DNA of 32,354 nucleotides. Origin: an uncultured Candidatus Saccharibacteria bacterium. GTDB taxonomy: Bacteria; Patescibacteriota; Saccharimonadia; Saccharimonadales; Saccharimonadaceae. The position numbers and the translations under genes were made by a program. The notes beneath the pieces were generated by a model that saw only the letters and a list, made by a program, of their open reading frames with translations, was not told the DNA's origin and made no database searches. Positions 8,337-17,000 of this stretch are shown in pieces; the first letter of the stretch is position 1; every line of letters begins with the position of its first letter. The DNA lies in contig CAMNAJ010000005.1 in NCBI GenBank assembly GCA_946530935.1, positions 1 to 32,354 on the forward strand, given 5' to 3'.

Positions 8337-8347
8337 TTTAGTATAAT
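8319..8347 (+). promoter_or_regulatory. clpC promoter embedded in the CIRCE element
   Basis: TTGCAT at 8319-8324 lies in the CIRCE spacer, TATAAT at 8342-8347 follows the right arm, and the spacing is 17 bases. Repressor bound to the operator would cover the -35 box. The ATG is 6 bases after the -10, so the transcript should be leaderless. Confidence 0.85.
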
Positions 8348-8353
8348 AGAGGT

Positions 8354-10822
8354 ATGCAAGAAGAATTTAGTGAAATTATGAATCGGCTAAGCGAAAACGC
8401 AAGGTTTGCGCTTCAAAAGGCCGATTTTTATAGTAAGAGATATAACAATGGTTACATGAGCACGGAACACTTGCTTCTTGGTATTATGTCGATTGATACT
8501 TCTACGGGTGCAAAAATGATTCGTGAGCAAGGCGCCACACTTGAAGAGATTGAAAAAGCTTTAAATAAGGTCGCAGTTGAGGTTCCTGGTTCGGATATGG
8601 CAATGATGTCACTTTCTGAAGCGGTGATTTTGACGCTCCGTATGGCGCAAAACTATACGCGTGAACAAGGATTAACTGTGATTGGCACGGAGCATTTGCT
8701 GTATGCTTTGCTTAGCCAACCAAATTCACGGGCTTCTTTAATACTTGTCCAATTAAAAGTCGATACAGATAAATTAATGGACGAGATCGAGGATTTAGTT
8801 GAGGAACAAACTAAGGATGAAAAACTTAAAGCGGAAAAGGCAAAGTATTTAAAAAAGACTCCGTTAAAGTTTTTGAATCGTTACGGCAAAGATTTGACAG
8901 AGGAAGCAAGAGCTGGAAAGCTTGACACCGTAATTGGTCGTGAAAGTGAAATTGAAAGAGTTATTACGGTTTTATCACGTCGTACAAAATCAAACCCAGT
9001 TTTGATTGGTGAAGCGGGTGTAGGCAAAACTGCGATTGTTGAAGGTTTGGCTGCCAGAATCGTTAATAATGAAGTGCCGGGCAACCTCATTGGTAAACAC
9101 ATTTATCAAGTAGACTTATCGTCCGTGGTGGCTGGTACAAAATTCCGTGGCGAGTTTGAAGAAAGAATTAAAGGTATTATTGATGAAGCGACGGGTGACG
9201 AATCGATACTGTTATTCATCGATGAAATACATCTACTTTCTGGTGCAGGATCATCGGAAGGTTCAATGGACGCGGCGAATATTTTAAAGCCTGCACTTGC
9301 TCGTAATTCAATTAATTTAATTGGTGCAACTACCCTAGATGAATACCGTAAAACAATTGAAAAAGACAAAGCACTTTCTCGCCGTTTTCAGACTGTGATG
9401 GTAGAAGAGCCATCAGCGGCGGTAACGCTAAGAATTTTGAAGGGAATTAAAAAACATTATGAAAGTCATCATGGCGTAGTGATTCCGGACGAGATTTTAG
9501 AAACTGCAATCACTATGAGTCAACGCTACATTAATGACCGTTTTATGCCGGATAAGGTGATTGATATTATTGATGAAGCATCGGCAATTTGTAAAGTTGC
9601 AGCAGATAAAAAAGGCGGCAGTAAATATAAGAAGATGAAGATTGAAAAATCGAATCTTGAGAACAAAATTAATGAGGCTGCCGAAAAAGAAGATTACGAA
9701 AAAGCTGCAAATTATAAAACTGAACTTGCAAAGCTCGAACAGGAAATTAAGAAACTTGAAAAAGCAGGTGTAAAAGAAACTGAGAACCCTACACTTACAG
9801 AAGAAAATTTGGCCACGGCGGTTTCTTTGAAAACTGGTATTCCAGTATCAAAAGTTCATGGCTCCGAAATGAAGATGCTAATGGAACTTGAAGACCATAT
9901 TAAGCAATCGATTATTGGGCAGGACGAAGCAATTAAGGCAGTAGCCAAAGCAATTCGTCGTGGTAGGTCCGGTATTGCTGATTCACGCCGTCCAATTGGT
10001 TCTTTCCTTTTCATGGGTCCAACTGGCGTTGGTAAAACAGAACTTGCTCGCGTAATTGCACGTGAAGTATTCGGTGGCGAAAATGCGTTAGTCAAAATCG
10101 ACATGAGTGAGTTTGGTGAAAAGCATAATGTGTCAAGACTCGTAGGCGCGCCAGCCGGTTATATTGGATATGATGATGGTGGTAAGCTCACGGAAGCGGT
10201 TCGACGCAAACCATATTCAGTGATTCTCTTTGACGAAATCGAGAAAGCACATCCGGATGTATTTAATTTATTACTACAGATTCTCGAAGATGGTGTTTTA
10301 ACGGATGGTCAGGGAAACAAGATTAAGTTTAATAACACTATCGTAATTTTAACTTCGAATCTCGGTTCGGCAGATATGTATCGAGAAGGTGAACTTGGTT
10401 TTACAGCAAAGACGGCAAAAGATAAAAAGGATCTGGAACGAGAATATGAGGAAAACAAAGAGTATGCAATGAAGGCTTTGAAAAAAGTGATGCGTCCAGA
10501 ATTAATCAATCGCCTTGATAATATTTTAGTATTCCATGCACTTACAAGAAAAGACGTTGAAAAAATCTTTGATAATCTGATTAATGATCTTAAGAAACGG
10601 CTTGCGACAAAAGGCATCGGACTAAAAATCGAAGAAAAAGCCAAAGAATATTTGATTAAAAAAGGATATGATCCAAAAAACGGTGCAAGGCCGCTTAGAC
10701 GAGAAATTGAGGACGAAGTAGAATCACTTCTTTCCGAAGAAATAATTTCTGGTCATTTAAAGAAGGGCGACATTCCGGTTTTGAAATTAGAAAAAGGTAA
10801 ACTAAAGTTAGTAAAGGAGTAA
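8354..10822 (+). CDS. clpC: ClpC-type AAA+ unfoldase of the Clp protease
   Basis: An 822-residue ATPase that unfolds proteins and feeds them to ClpP. Domains in order: Clp_N double repeat (residues about 5-150), first AAA+ module with GEAGVGKT near residue 219 and Walker B LLFIDEIH, a short middle segment with a UVR-like coiled coil (about 435-475, [19 protein letters not shown]), second AAA+ module with GPTGVGKT near 556 and [11 protein letters not shown], and a C-terminal D2-small domain. The loop ELGF near 681 matches the ClpP-docking tripeptide of ClpC (VGF) and ClpX (IGF), arguing for a protease partner rather than a ClpB disaggregase; the short middle domain agrees. Controlled by CIRCE; clpP follows after one base. 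Confidence 0.93.
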   Translation: MQEEFSEIMNRLSENARFALQKADFYSKRYNNGYMSTEHLLLGIMSIDTSTGAKMIREQGATLEEIEKALNKVAVEVPGSDMAMMSLSEAVILTLRMAQNYTREQGLTVIGTEHLLYALLSQPNSRASLILVQLKVDTDKLMDEIEDLVEEQTKDEKLKAEKAKYLKKTPLKFLNRYGKDLTEEARAGKLDTVIGRESEIERVITVLSRRTKSNPVLIGEAGVGKTAIVEGLAARIVNNEVPGNLIGKHIYQVDLSSVVAGTKFRGEFEERIKGIIDEATGDESILLFIDEIHLLSGAGSSEGSMDAANILKPALARNSINLIGATTLDEYRKTIEKDKALSRRFQTVMVEEPSAAVTLRILKGIKKHYESHHGVVIPDEILETAITMSQRYINDRFMPDKVIDIIDEASAICKVAADKKGGSKYKKMKIEKSNLENKINEAAEKEDYEKAANYKTELAKLEQEIKKLEKAGVKETENPTLTEENLATAVSLKTGIPVSKVHGSEMKMLMELEDHIKQSIIGQDEAIKAVAKAIRRGRSGIADSRRPIGSFLFMGPTGVGKTELARVIAREVFGGENALVKIDMSEFGEKHNVSRLVGAPAGYIGYDDGGKLTEAVRRKPYSVILFDEIEKAHPDVFNLLLQILEDGVLTDGQGNKIKFNNTIVILTSNLGSADMYREGELGFTAKTAKDKKDLEREYEENKEYAMKALKKVMRPELINRLDNILVFHALTRKDVEKIFDNLINDLKKRLATKGIGLKIEEKAKEYLIKKGYDPKNGARPLRREIEDEVESLLSEEIISGHLKKGDIPVLKLEKGKLKLVKE

Positions 10823-10823
10823 T

Positions 10824-11414
10824 ATGAAAAAACCAAATGACTATTTAGTGCCAACAATTATTGAAGAAACTAATCGTGGCGAAAGAGCATACGACATTTA
10901 TTCGAGACTTTTAAATGACCGTATTGTATTTATTGGTGAAGAAGTTAATTCGCATACTGCAAATTTGGTAGTAGCGCAACTCTTGTACCTTGCGCATGAA
11001 GACCCAAAGAAACCTATTAAACTTTATATTAATTCTCCGGGCGGTTCGGTTTATGATGGACTTGCGATTATTGACACGATGAATTATATCGAGCCAGATG
11101 TAGAAACGATCGGTATTGGACTTCAGGCTTCGATGGGCGCAATGCTACTTTCTTGTGGCGCAAAAGGTAAAAGATTTTGTCTTCCGAATGCTCGTATCAT
11201 GATTCATCAGCCATCATCTGGCACAGAAGGTAAGATTACAGATCAGGAAATTATGCTTAAAGAAGGTATTTTCTTAAAGAAGCGTTTAGCTGAAATCTTT
11301 GCAAAAAACACCGGGAAAACTCTTTCTCAAGTTGAGAAAGATATGGATCGAGATAACTGGATGAGTGCCGAAGAAGCAAAAGAATACGGTATCATTGATC
11401 AAATAATTAAATAA
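10824..11414 (+). CDS. clpP: ATP-dependent Clp protease proteolytic subunit
   Basis: A 196-residue serine protease subunit that assembles into the barrel under ClpC. Catalytic residues are visible: Ser in [11 protein letters not shown], His in [10 protein letters not shown], and Asp in [29 protein letters not shown] is the family signature. The length is standard. An AAAGGAG ribosome site lies inside the last codons of clpC, one base separates the genes, and they form one operon. The stop codon touches the stop codon of tsaB on the other strand. Confidence 0.97.
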   Translation: MKKPNDYLVPTIIEETNRGERAYDIYSRLLNDRIVFIGEEVNSHTANLVVAQLLYLAHEDPKKPIKLYINSPGGSVYDGLAIIDTMNYIEPDVETIGIGLQASMGAMLLSCGAKGKRFCLPNARIMIHQPSSGTEGKITDQEIMLKEGIFLKKRLAEIFAKNTGKTLSQVEKDMDRDNWMSAEEAKEYGIIDQIIK

Positions 11415-11747
11415 TCACTTACGTGGGGTAGAGATATTTGCCCCACGACCATAATCTGGCAAAATAATCTTAACGATTTCTCCGTGATGGTTTTTTAGTG
11501 GGATCTTAAGTTCATTTGCGAGAGTATTTACAACGGCAGCACCAATTCGAAGGCCAGTAAATGACCCAGGACCAGACATAAAAGTGATTTCTTCGAGATC
11601 TTTAAAGTCTTTTCCGTTTTCTTGAAGCTTATCACGAAGGAATTTTAGGAGGTTTTCAGCAAGATCGCGACCTGATTCCCAAGAATACTCTTTGTTGTCT
11701 AATCTTAAAATGGTTGTTGGTGTGGAAGTATCTAGATACATTTTCAT
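11415..11747 (-). CDS. tsaB: TsaB-like protein, half-size (tRNA t6A biosynthesis)
   Basis: Only 110 residues, about half of a normal TsaB (about 220-230). The N-terminus MYLDTSTPTTILRL and the motif MSGPGSFTGLRIGAAVVN are characteristic of TsaB, the scaffold protein that works with TsaD and TsaE to put threonylcarbamoyl on tRNA A37. After about residue 75 the sequence goes directly to IILPDYGRGANIS, which resembles the extreme C-terminal tail of full TsaB, so the middle (second actin-like lobe) seems to be missing rather than the end broken off. It overlaps the tsaE stop by four bases (ATGA), which supports a real, co-translated gene. Confidence 0.8.
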   Translation of the reverse strand: MKMYLDTSTPTTILRLDNKEYSWESGRDLAENLLKFLRDKLQENGKDFKDLEEITFMSGPGSFTGLRIGAAVVNTLANELKIPLKNHHGEIVKIILPDYGRGANISTPRK

Positions 11748-12160
11748 TTTACTAAAACCTCGCGTGAACCATCGTCATTTAACGATAATTCAATGATTTT
11801 TCGATTATTTGGAAGGAAATTTTCGACAGTATTTGCCCATTCTACTACTATAACTGCGTTAGAATTGTTTAAGTTTTCTTCTAAATCTTCTGTCATAAGC
11901 CCAGGGTCGTTTAGACGATAGAAATCATAATGGATTAGAGTGTACTCTTTTCCATCTTTCTTAAATGCATATGATTTAGAAATCGTAAAACTTGGGCTGG
12001 TGACTTTTTCTTTGATGCCAAGTCCTTCCGCGAGGCCGCGTGTAAAAGTGGTTTTACCGGTGCCGACGTCACCTAAAAGTTCAATCACAATTGGAACAGA
12101 AAGCTTGGAGGCAAAGTCTCTACCGAAGTTTAGCATTTCTTGTTCTGATGTAATTTTCAT
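11744..12160 (-). CDS. tsaE: TsaE, P-loop ATPase for tRNA t6A synthesis
   Basis: A 138-residue ATPase of the t6A machinery. Seen: Walker A GDVGTGKTTFTRGLAEGLG, SPSFTISKSY, the HYDFYRL motif and VVEWANTVENFLP. The frame is open much further upstream (to 12424) but that stretch is antisense to murC. The start used here matches the family N-terminus and lies 6 bases from a TATAAT on the minus strand. It forms a two-gene unit with tsaB, whose start overlaps its stop, and is divergent from murC. Confidence 0.93.
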   Translation of the reverse strand: MKITSEQEMLNFGRDFASKLSVPIVIELLGDVGTGKTTFTRGLAEGLGIKEKVTSPSFTISKSYAFKKDGKEYTLIHYDFYRLNDPGLMTEDLEENLNNSNAVIVVEWANTVENFLPNNRKIIELSLNDDGSREVLVK

Positions 12161-12174
12161 TGTATAATTATAAC
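12161..12174. promoter_or_regulatory. Symmetric bidirectional -10 region between tsaE and murC
   Basis: The whole gap between the two start codons is 14 bases and contains the palindrome TATAATTATA. It supplies TATAAT at 12163-12168 for murC and TATAAT on the other strand (12172 to 12167) for tsaE, each exactly 6 bases from its ATG. Any -35 contacts must lie inside the opposing coding sequence: TTGTTC at 12140-12145 with 17-base spacing for murC; none convincing for tsaE, which instead has an extended TGT before the -10. Confidence 0.8.
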
Positions 12175-13395
12175 ATGAAAATATATATTTCTGGTATCTC
12201 TGGAACAGGGATGGGGCCACTAGCTTTAATGGCGAAACAAGCTGGATTAACGGTATTTGGTTCGGATAAAAATGCAGGTATGATTTTACCGGAGTTAGAG
12301 ACGGCTGGAATTGAAGTAAAAATTGGTGAGCAGGATGGTGAGTTTTTGAAACAAAAAATTGCCGATGGGGTAGATTGGTTTGTATACACATCAGCTCTTC
12401 CAAAAGATCATCCAGAATTAACAATCGCTAAAGAGTCAGGAGTTAGAGTCACAAAACGTGACGAACTAACGGAATATCTAGTGCGTGAACTTAATCTTAA
12501 AATGGTGGCGGTGGCTGGCACACATGGCAAGACTACTACTACTTCAATGATTACTTTTGCTGCTTTAAAACTTGGAATCCCAGCCGCATATATTGTGGGC
12601 ACTACACTTGGTTTTGCTCCTAGTGGTAGTTATAAACCGGGAGATGAATTCTTTATTTATGAGGCTGATGAATATGATAGAAACTTTTTGATGTTCCATC
12701 CATGGTTAGCGGTTTTTCCAAGTGTGACTTATGACCATCCAGATGTTTATCCAACAAGAGAAGATTATTTGGAGGCATTTTCGCAATTTAAGGCACAATG
12801 CGAAAACGTGATTGATGAAATTAATGGCGATGTAGATTTTAAATTAGCTGGTGCAGCAAGAAGACGTGATGCAGAACTTGCTATGACGGCGATTCTAAAT
12901 ATGGCGCCAGAAATAGAAACCGAAAAAGTTAAAGCGGTACTTGATGAGTTTCCTGGTGTAGGTAGGAGATTTGAGCGTCTTGCAGACGGAATTTACACAG
13001 ATTATGCGCATCATCCAGAAGAAATTGCCGCAACGCTTGACGTAGCAAAAGATGAAGCAAAAATTCGTGGCAAAAAGGGTATTGTTGTGGTCTACCAACC
13101 ACATCAGAATACTCGTCAGCATGAAGTACGCGATGGTTACGTTGATGCATTTATTGGTGCTACAAAGATTTATTGGATTCCGACTTATTTGACGCGCGAA
13201 GATCCGGATTTGGTAGTTTTAACCCCTGAAGAATTAATTGCTGGCCTAAAAAACGCAGATGTCGCAGAGCCAGCAGAATTAAATGATGAGCTATTTGAAA
13301 AAATAATAAAGTACCGCGATGAAGGTTATTTAATACTACTAATGACGGCTGGTCCGGCGGATTCGTGGCTTAGAAAAAACGTTGAAAAATCTTAG
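12175..13395 (+). CDS. murC: UDP-N-acetylmuramate-L-alanine ligase, compact form
   Basis: A 406-residue Mur ligase, cytoplasmic, adding the first amino acid in peptidoglycan precursor synthesis. Seen: N-terminal GISGTGMGPLALMAK, ATP site AVAGTHGKTTTTSM near residue 122, YEADEYDRNF near residue 160, GVGRRFERL, and YTDYAHHPEEI. These are MurC motifs; Mpl is the main alternative. Odd: MurC is usually about 450-490 residues. Here the segment after ENVIDEINGDVDF passes straight into GAARRRDAELAMTAIL, so roughly 60 residues of the central domain, including the usual HNxxN element, appear to be absent. The frame opens at a TTG at 12160, but the ATG 6 bases after TATAAT fits both promoter and family. 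Confidence 0.86.
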   Translation: MKIYISGISGTGMGPLALMAKQAGLTVFGSDKNAGMILPELETAGIEVKIGEQDGEFLKQKIADGVDWFVYTSALPKDHPELTIAKESGVRVTKRDELTEYLVRELNLKMVAVAGTHGKTTTTSMITFAALKLGIPAAYIVGTTLGFAPSGSYKPGDEFFIYEADEYDRNFLMFHPWLAVFPSVTYDHPDVYPTREDYLEAFSQFKAQCENVIDEINGDVDFKLAGAARRRDAELAMTAILNMAPEIETEKVKAVLDEFPGVGRRFERLADGIYTDYAHHPEEIAATLDVAKDEAKIRGKKGIVVVYQPHQNTRQHEVRDGYVDAFIGATKIYWIPTYLTREDPDLVVLTPEELIAGLKNADVAEPAELNDELFEKIIKYRDEGYLILLMTAGPADSWLRKNVEKS

Positions 13396-13412
13396 TTCTT
13401 ATGCTAAGATTT
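13387..13412 (+). promoter_or_regulatory. Inverted repeat overlapping the promoter of the surface-protein operon
   Basis: AAATCTTAG at 13387-13395 and its exact complement at 13404-13412 flank 8 bases. The left arm contains the murC stop; the right arm contains a TAAGAT -10 box (13405-13410) that lies 6 bases from the next ATG. It could be an operator, or a hairpin ending murC transcripts, though it lacks a T-run. Confidence 0.6.
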
Positions 13413-13416
13413 AATT

Positions 13417-14079
13417 ATGGTGGAAGGTAATGACGCTGTTTCTACGCGTGGAAAAGAAAACACAAAACGCCTAACAATTCTTCTCGGCATTTTGTGCTTT
13501 TTGATAGTTGGTTTAACGGTCACAAATGTTTTGTTGCTCTTAAATAACAACAAAGGTGGTAAGGAGAGTGGTGAAGAAGGCGGAGAAGAGATTATTGCAG
13601 CCTGTTCAGATTATTGGCAAGTTACCGATGCGGTGCATTGTGTTCAAGAAAACTATGTTTATGATGCAGAAACACTGAAATATGGTGAAAGCAATTGTAC
13701 TGGTATATGCTATGAATACTATAAAACAGCAGTTGCTTATATAGAATCGCACAATAGCGCAGAAAATGTAAAAAATATAAGAGGGATTTTTGATGAGTTT
13801 ATTCTAGCCGTAAACGACGATAAGTCGGCATACGGGTTAAAACTAATGCGCGATAAAGAGATTTCAAAACTTGATTTTTCTGATGAATTCAATAATGAAA
13901 TGCTTAATGATGCACTCGAAGCTGACGGTTTTTTCAAATCTGTTTCATCGGCTGATTACGTGATTGTTCTTGCATATCAATTAAATAGACAAGATGTAAT
14001 TGATAGCTACACAAAAATTAAAGTCGAAAGAGAGCTTGCTGAAGGCGTAGACTCGAGCAAGGGATTGGGGCAAGGATGA
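13417..14079 (+). CDS. Membrane-anchored extracytoplasmic protein of unknown family
   Basis: 220 residues. A positively charged N-terminus (GKENTKR) is followed by one membrane segment (about residues 21-43) and then a Gly/Glu/Lys linker, so most of the protein should be outside. The outer part has four or five cysteines in its first half (CSDYWQVTDAVHC, ESNCTGICYEYY), which could form disulfides, and a helical, charged second half. No family recognised. The stop overlaps the start of the 1336-residue surface protein (ATGA), so the two are translationally coupled, and this protein may help display or export its neighbour; that role is inference. The start is leaderless. Confidence 0.85.
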   Translation: MVEGNDAVSTRGKENTKRLTILLGILCFLIVGLTVTNVLLLLNNNKGGKESGEEGGEEIIAACSDYWQVTDAVHCVQENYVYDAETLKYGESNCTGICYEYYKTAVAYIESHNSAENVKNIRGIFDEFILAVNDDKSAYGLKLMRDKEISKLDFSDEFNNEMLNDALEADGFFKSVSSADYVIVLAYQLNRQDVIDSYTKIKVERELAEGVDSSKGLGQG

Positions 14080-17000
14080 AACATTTTAAAAAGAATCGAT
14101 TGATGGTTGCAGTAATTGCTTTGATGGTAATGTTCTTTGCTGCGTTAACTATACATAACGAAGTAGAAGCTTATACCTGGAGCTGGGACGATCCGGACTG
14201 GAGCTGGTGTGTTAAAAGTGCTGGTGAAGGTAGGTCTGATATTTATTCTGTGCAGTGGGCTTGTTGGAAAACGCGTCCTGCGGACGGAAGCTATGGTTGT
14301 GCAATTTGGTTAGGTTCGCCGACCGATACAAGTACTTTAATTTATCTTGATGAGGGTGATACAACTGTTTACGGTTATTATTATAGGATGTGTACTTCTG
14401 TAAATGGCGTTTCTCACAATGATGCGGCTTCAAACGTTTATGCATACAATGACGGTGATTCGATTGGTTATGGTGGTTATGTGGGGGGTGGATATTGGGC
14501 AAGCCCTGGTAGTACGAGAGTTTCCATCAATGTTGCAAGTTTTATTAATGGTGCAAGCGTTAGGTATGAAGATGATTATACGTATTATTCCAGGACTATT
14601 ACTATTAATCGTTGTAATGCAACTAATACATCTTCTTGTGATACTCAGGACGCAAATATTACTTTGGCCGTGAGAAAACCGCAGAAAAAGAAATTGACGA
14701 TGATAGCCATAGATACGAATGGTCAATCATTGTCTAGTTATGCGCCAAACCAAGAAGTTGAGGTGAATTCCGGTTCGTCGGCTTCTTTGACGGCTTATGA
14801 TTTATCAAGTTATCACTATATAAAAGTAAAGTGGGGTACTAGCACTTGGAACAGTAGTTGGTGGGATGATGCTAATAGAACTTATACAGTCGGTTCTCTT
14901 ACGTCGGATACGACTATTTATGCGGTTTATCAATTAGACCAAAAAACACTTACGATGAAAGCAGTTGATTCGAATGGTAATTCATTATCGCATTTAATGG
15001 CAGATAAAAGTGTGACAGTTGTTGCTGGTAGTTCAGCGTCGCTTACTGCTGATAATCTAGTTGGATATACAAAAAAGTGGTGGGGTACGAGTGCGACTGG
15101 TGGGCGTACTGCAAACACCGGTATGACGTATACCGTAAATCCACTTAATAGCAATACGACAATTTATGCAGTTTATGAGCGGCACGAATTTGCGGCAAGA
15201 GCGCGAGTATTTGAAGGAAATAATACTTCGGGCACAAATAGTAAAAGTACTGGCTATGTTGAAACGAACAATACTCAGACTTTAAATATTAACTGTTTAA
15301 ATAGCGGCTGTACGGCAACATTTGATTTAGCGGCTAAAAATGTAGTAGGCTCTGCGGCGATGAATTATGTAGTTTATCGTTCTCAAAATGGTGGTTCTGG
15401 TTCAACACAGTATGTTAATCCGGCGAGCCCTTATGCAATGAGCTCAAGTGGAACTACTATTAAGATATATAGTGGTGGAAATTATCTAAATTCAATCACT
15501 GAAACTATTTTGCCTGGTCAAACGGTTTGTTATTACATTACTTTCTATCCGTTTGGGTCTTATTCTAATACTACTACTGCCACTGCTAAAGCTTGCGCGC
15601 ATGCTAATCCATCAACATTCGAAGGTCAATCTAAAGTGACTACTGGTTCTGGCACAACGACAAGTGGTTGGAGAAATACAAGTACGAATGGTACACAAAA
15701 CATTAGTGGCTGTACGACAGCTGGTTGCAGTATTACATTCCAACATTATTTAAGAAGAACATCTGGTATTGGCAGCACTACTTATAATGTTACAAGAACT
15801 TCCAATTATTCAACTATTTCTGGTGCAACACTAAAGAGTGGGACTGAAGCGTTTACTGGAGTTTCTAATAATACAAGCGTCCTTGAATATCAGGAAACGA
15901 TTACTTTGATGCCTGGACAAGTGGTTTGTGAGACACTCACATTTAAGCCGTCTAACGATGTTGTAAATGTGGCTAGTAACGTTGTAATTAAAATTTGTGC
16001 ATCTGCTCTTGGTAATGCGCAACCACCTGATCCTACTCCTCCTACAACACTAGATGACGATGACTTAAGTGATGCTTTCCTTGATATGCGCGTAAAGAAT
16101 CCTACTGGTGCTACAGAATACCGTAAGTACCAGGAGACAGTTTACGCAAAACCAGGACAGGTCTTAAGTTACCGTTCGTCCTATAATCCGGTTTTGCAGT
16201 ATGCATACTATGTCTATCCACAGAAGTTTAGATTAAATGGCACTGGTACAGTTTATCCAACCAGCGGTATTAACACAGCTAGTACACTTGGTACGATGTT
16301 TAATGCATATAAAGGTTCTTATGGAAACTGGAACAATTCATATACAGTGTTCAGTAAAACCGGTGGCTTCTTATCTGGATATTCTGAAGACTTTATCTAC
16401 TCTAATGGCCAGACGGAGAAGAGAGTTAATACTAATACTCACCAAGTAAAGACCGGTGAAGTTGGTAGAAATCTTGCTGAAACTGCAGCAACCAACAAGA
16501 ATAATCGTACTAAAACTACCGTAAGCCAAGTAACATTTACAGCAGATGGTAGTAGCAACAACGTTGCAAACACGTATACGGCTAATAAAACAAGTACGGC
16601 TAATGCTTATGTGCCTTACAACTATGATACAACTCTCAAAATTGAGGAAGATGACGATGAAGTGATTTATGCTGGCGAGGAAAAGAATATTAAGTACGAA
16701 ATCGATGTTATTCCAAAAACCAATAACAAGACAACCGATGGCTCTGATGGCGAAAAATATGCGACGATTATGCGTGATGCAATTAGTAAAGTCGTGATTT
16801 ATCTGGGTACGGAAAAGCCACAAAGTAATGGCTGGAATGGCACTAGGACGGCTGATGTTTGTAACTACTTTATTGGTGCAGCGAGCAATGGTACCACTTG
16901 TAAGTTTGCAAACGAAAAGACTGAAGATTTGAACCCGTCTGGTATATTAACTGGTTCTCAGCATAAGCTTGAACTGTTGATGCAGGTTCCTGACGTTGTA

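Noticed and set aside
12161-12424. N-terminal extension of TsaE by 88 residues
   Set aside because: The extension is antisense to murC, lies upstream of the minus-strand TATAAT, and is not part of the TsaE family; the ATG at 12160 fits both.
14690-16020. CRISPR-like or DNA-level tandem repeats in the surface gene
   Set aside because: The repetition is at protein level (InlB-type and Cys modules); the DNA units are not near-identical and have no regular spacers.
16371-16823. 150-residue open frame on the minus strand inside the giant surface gene
   Set aside because: Antisense to a continuous secreted protein; Ile/Cys/Arg-rich composition typical of reverse translation of Thr/Asn-rich codons.
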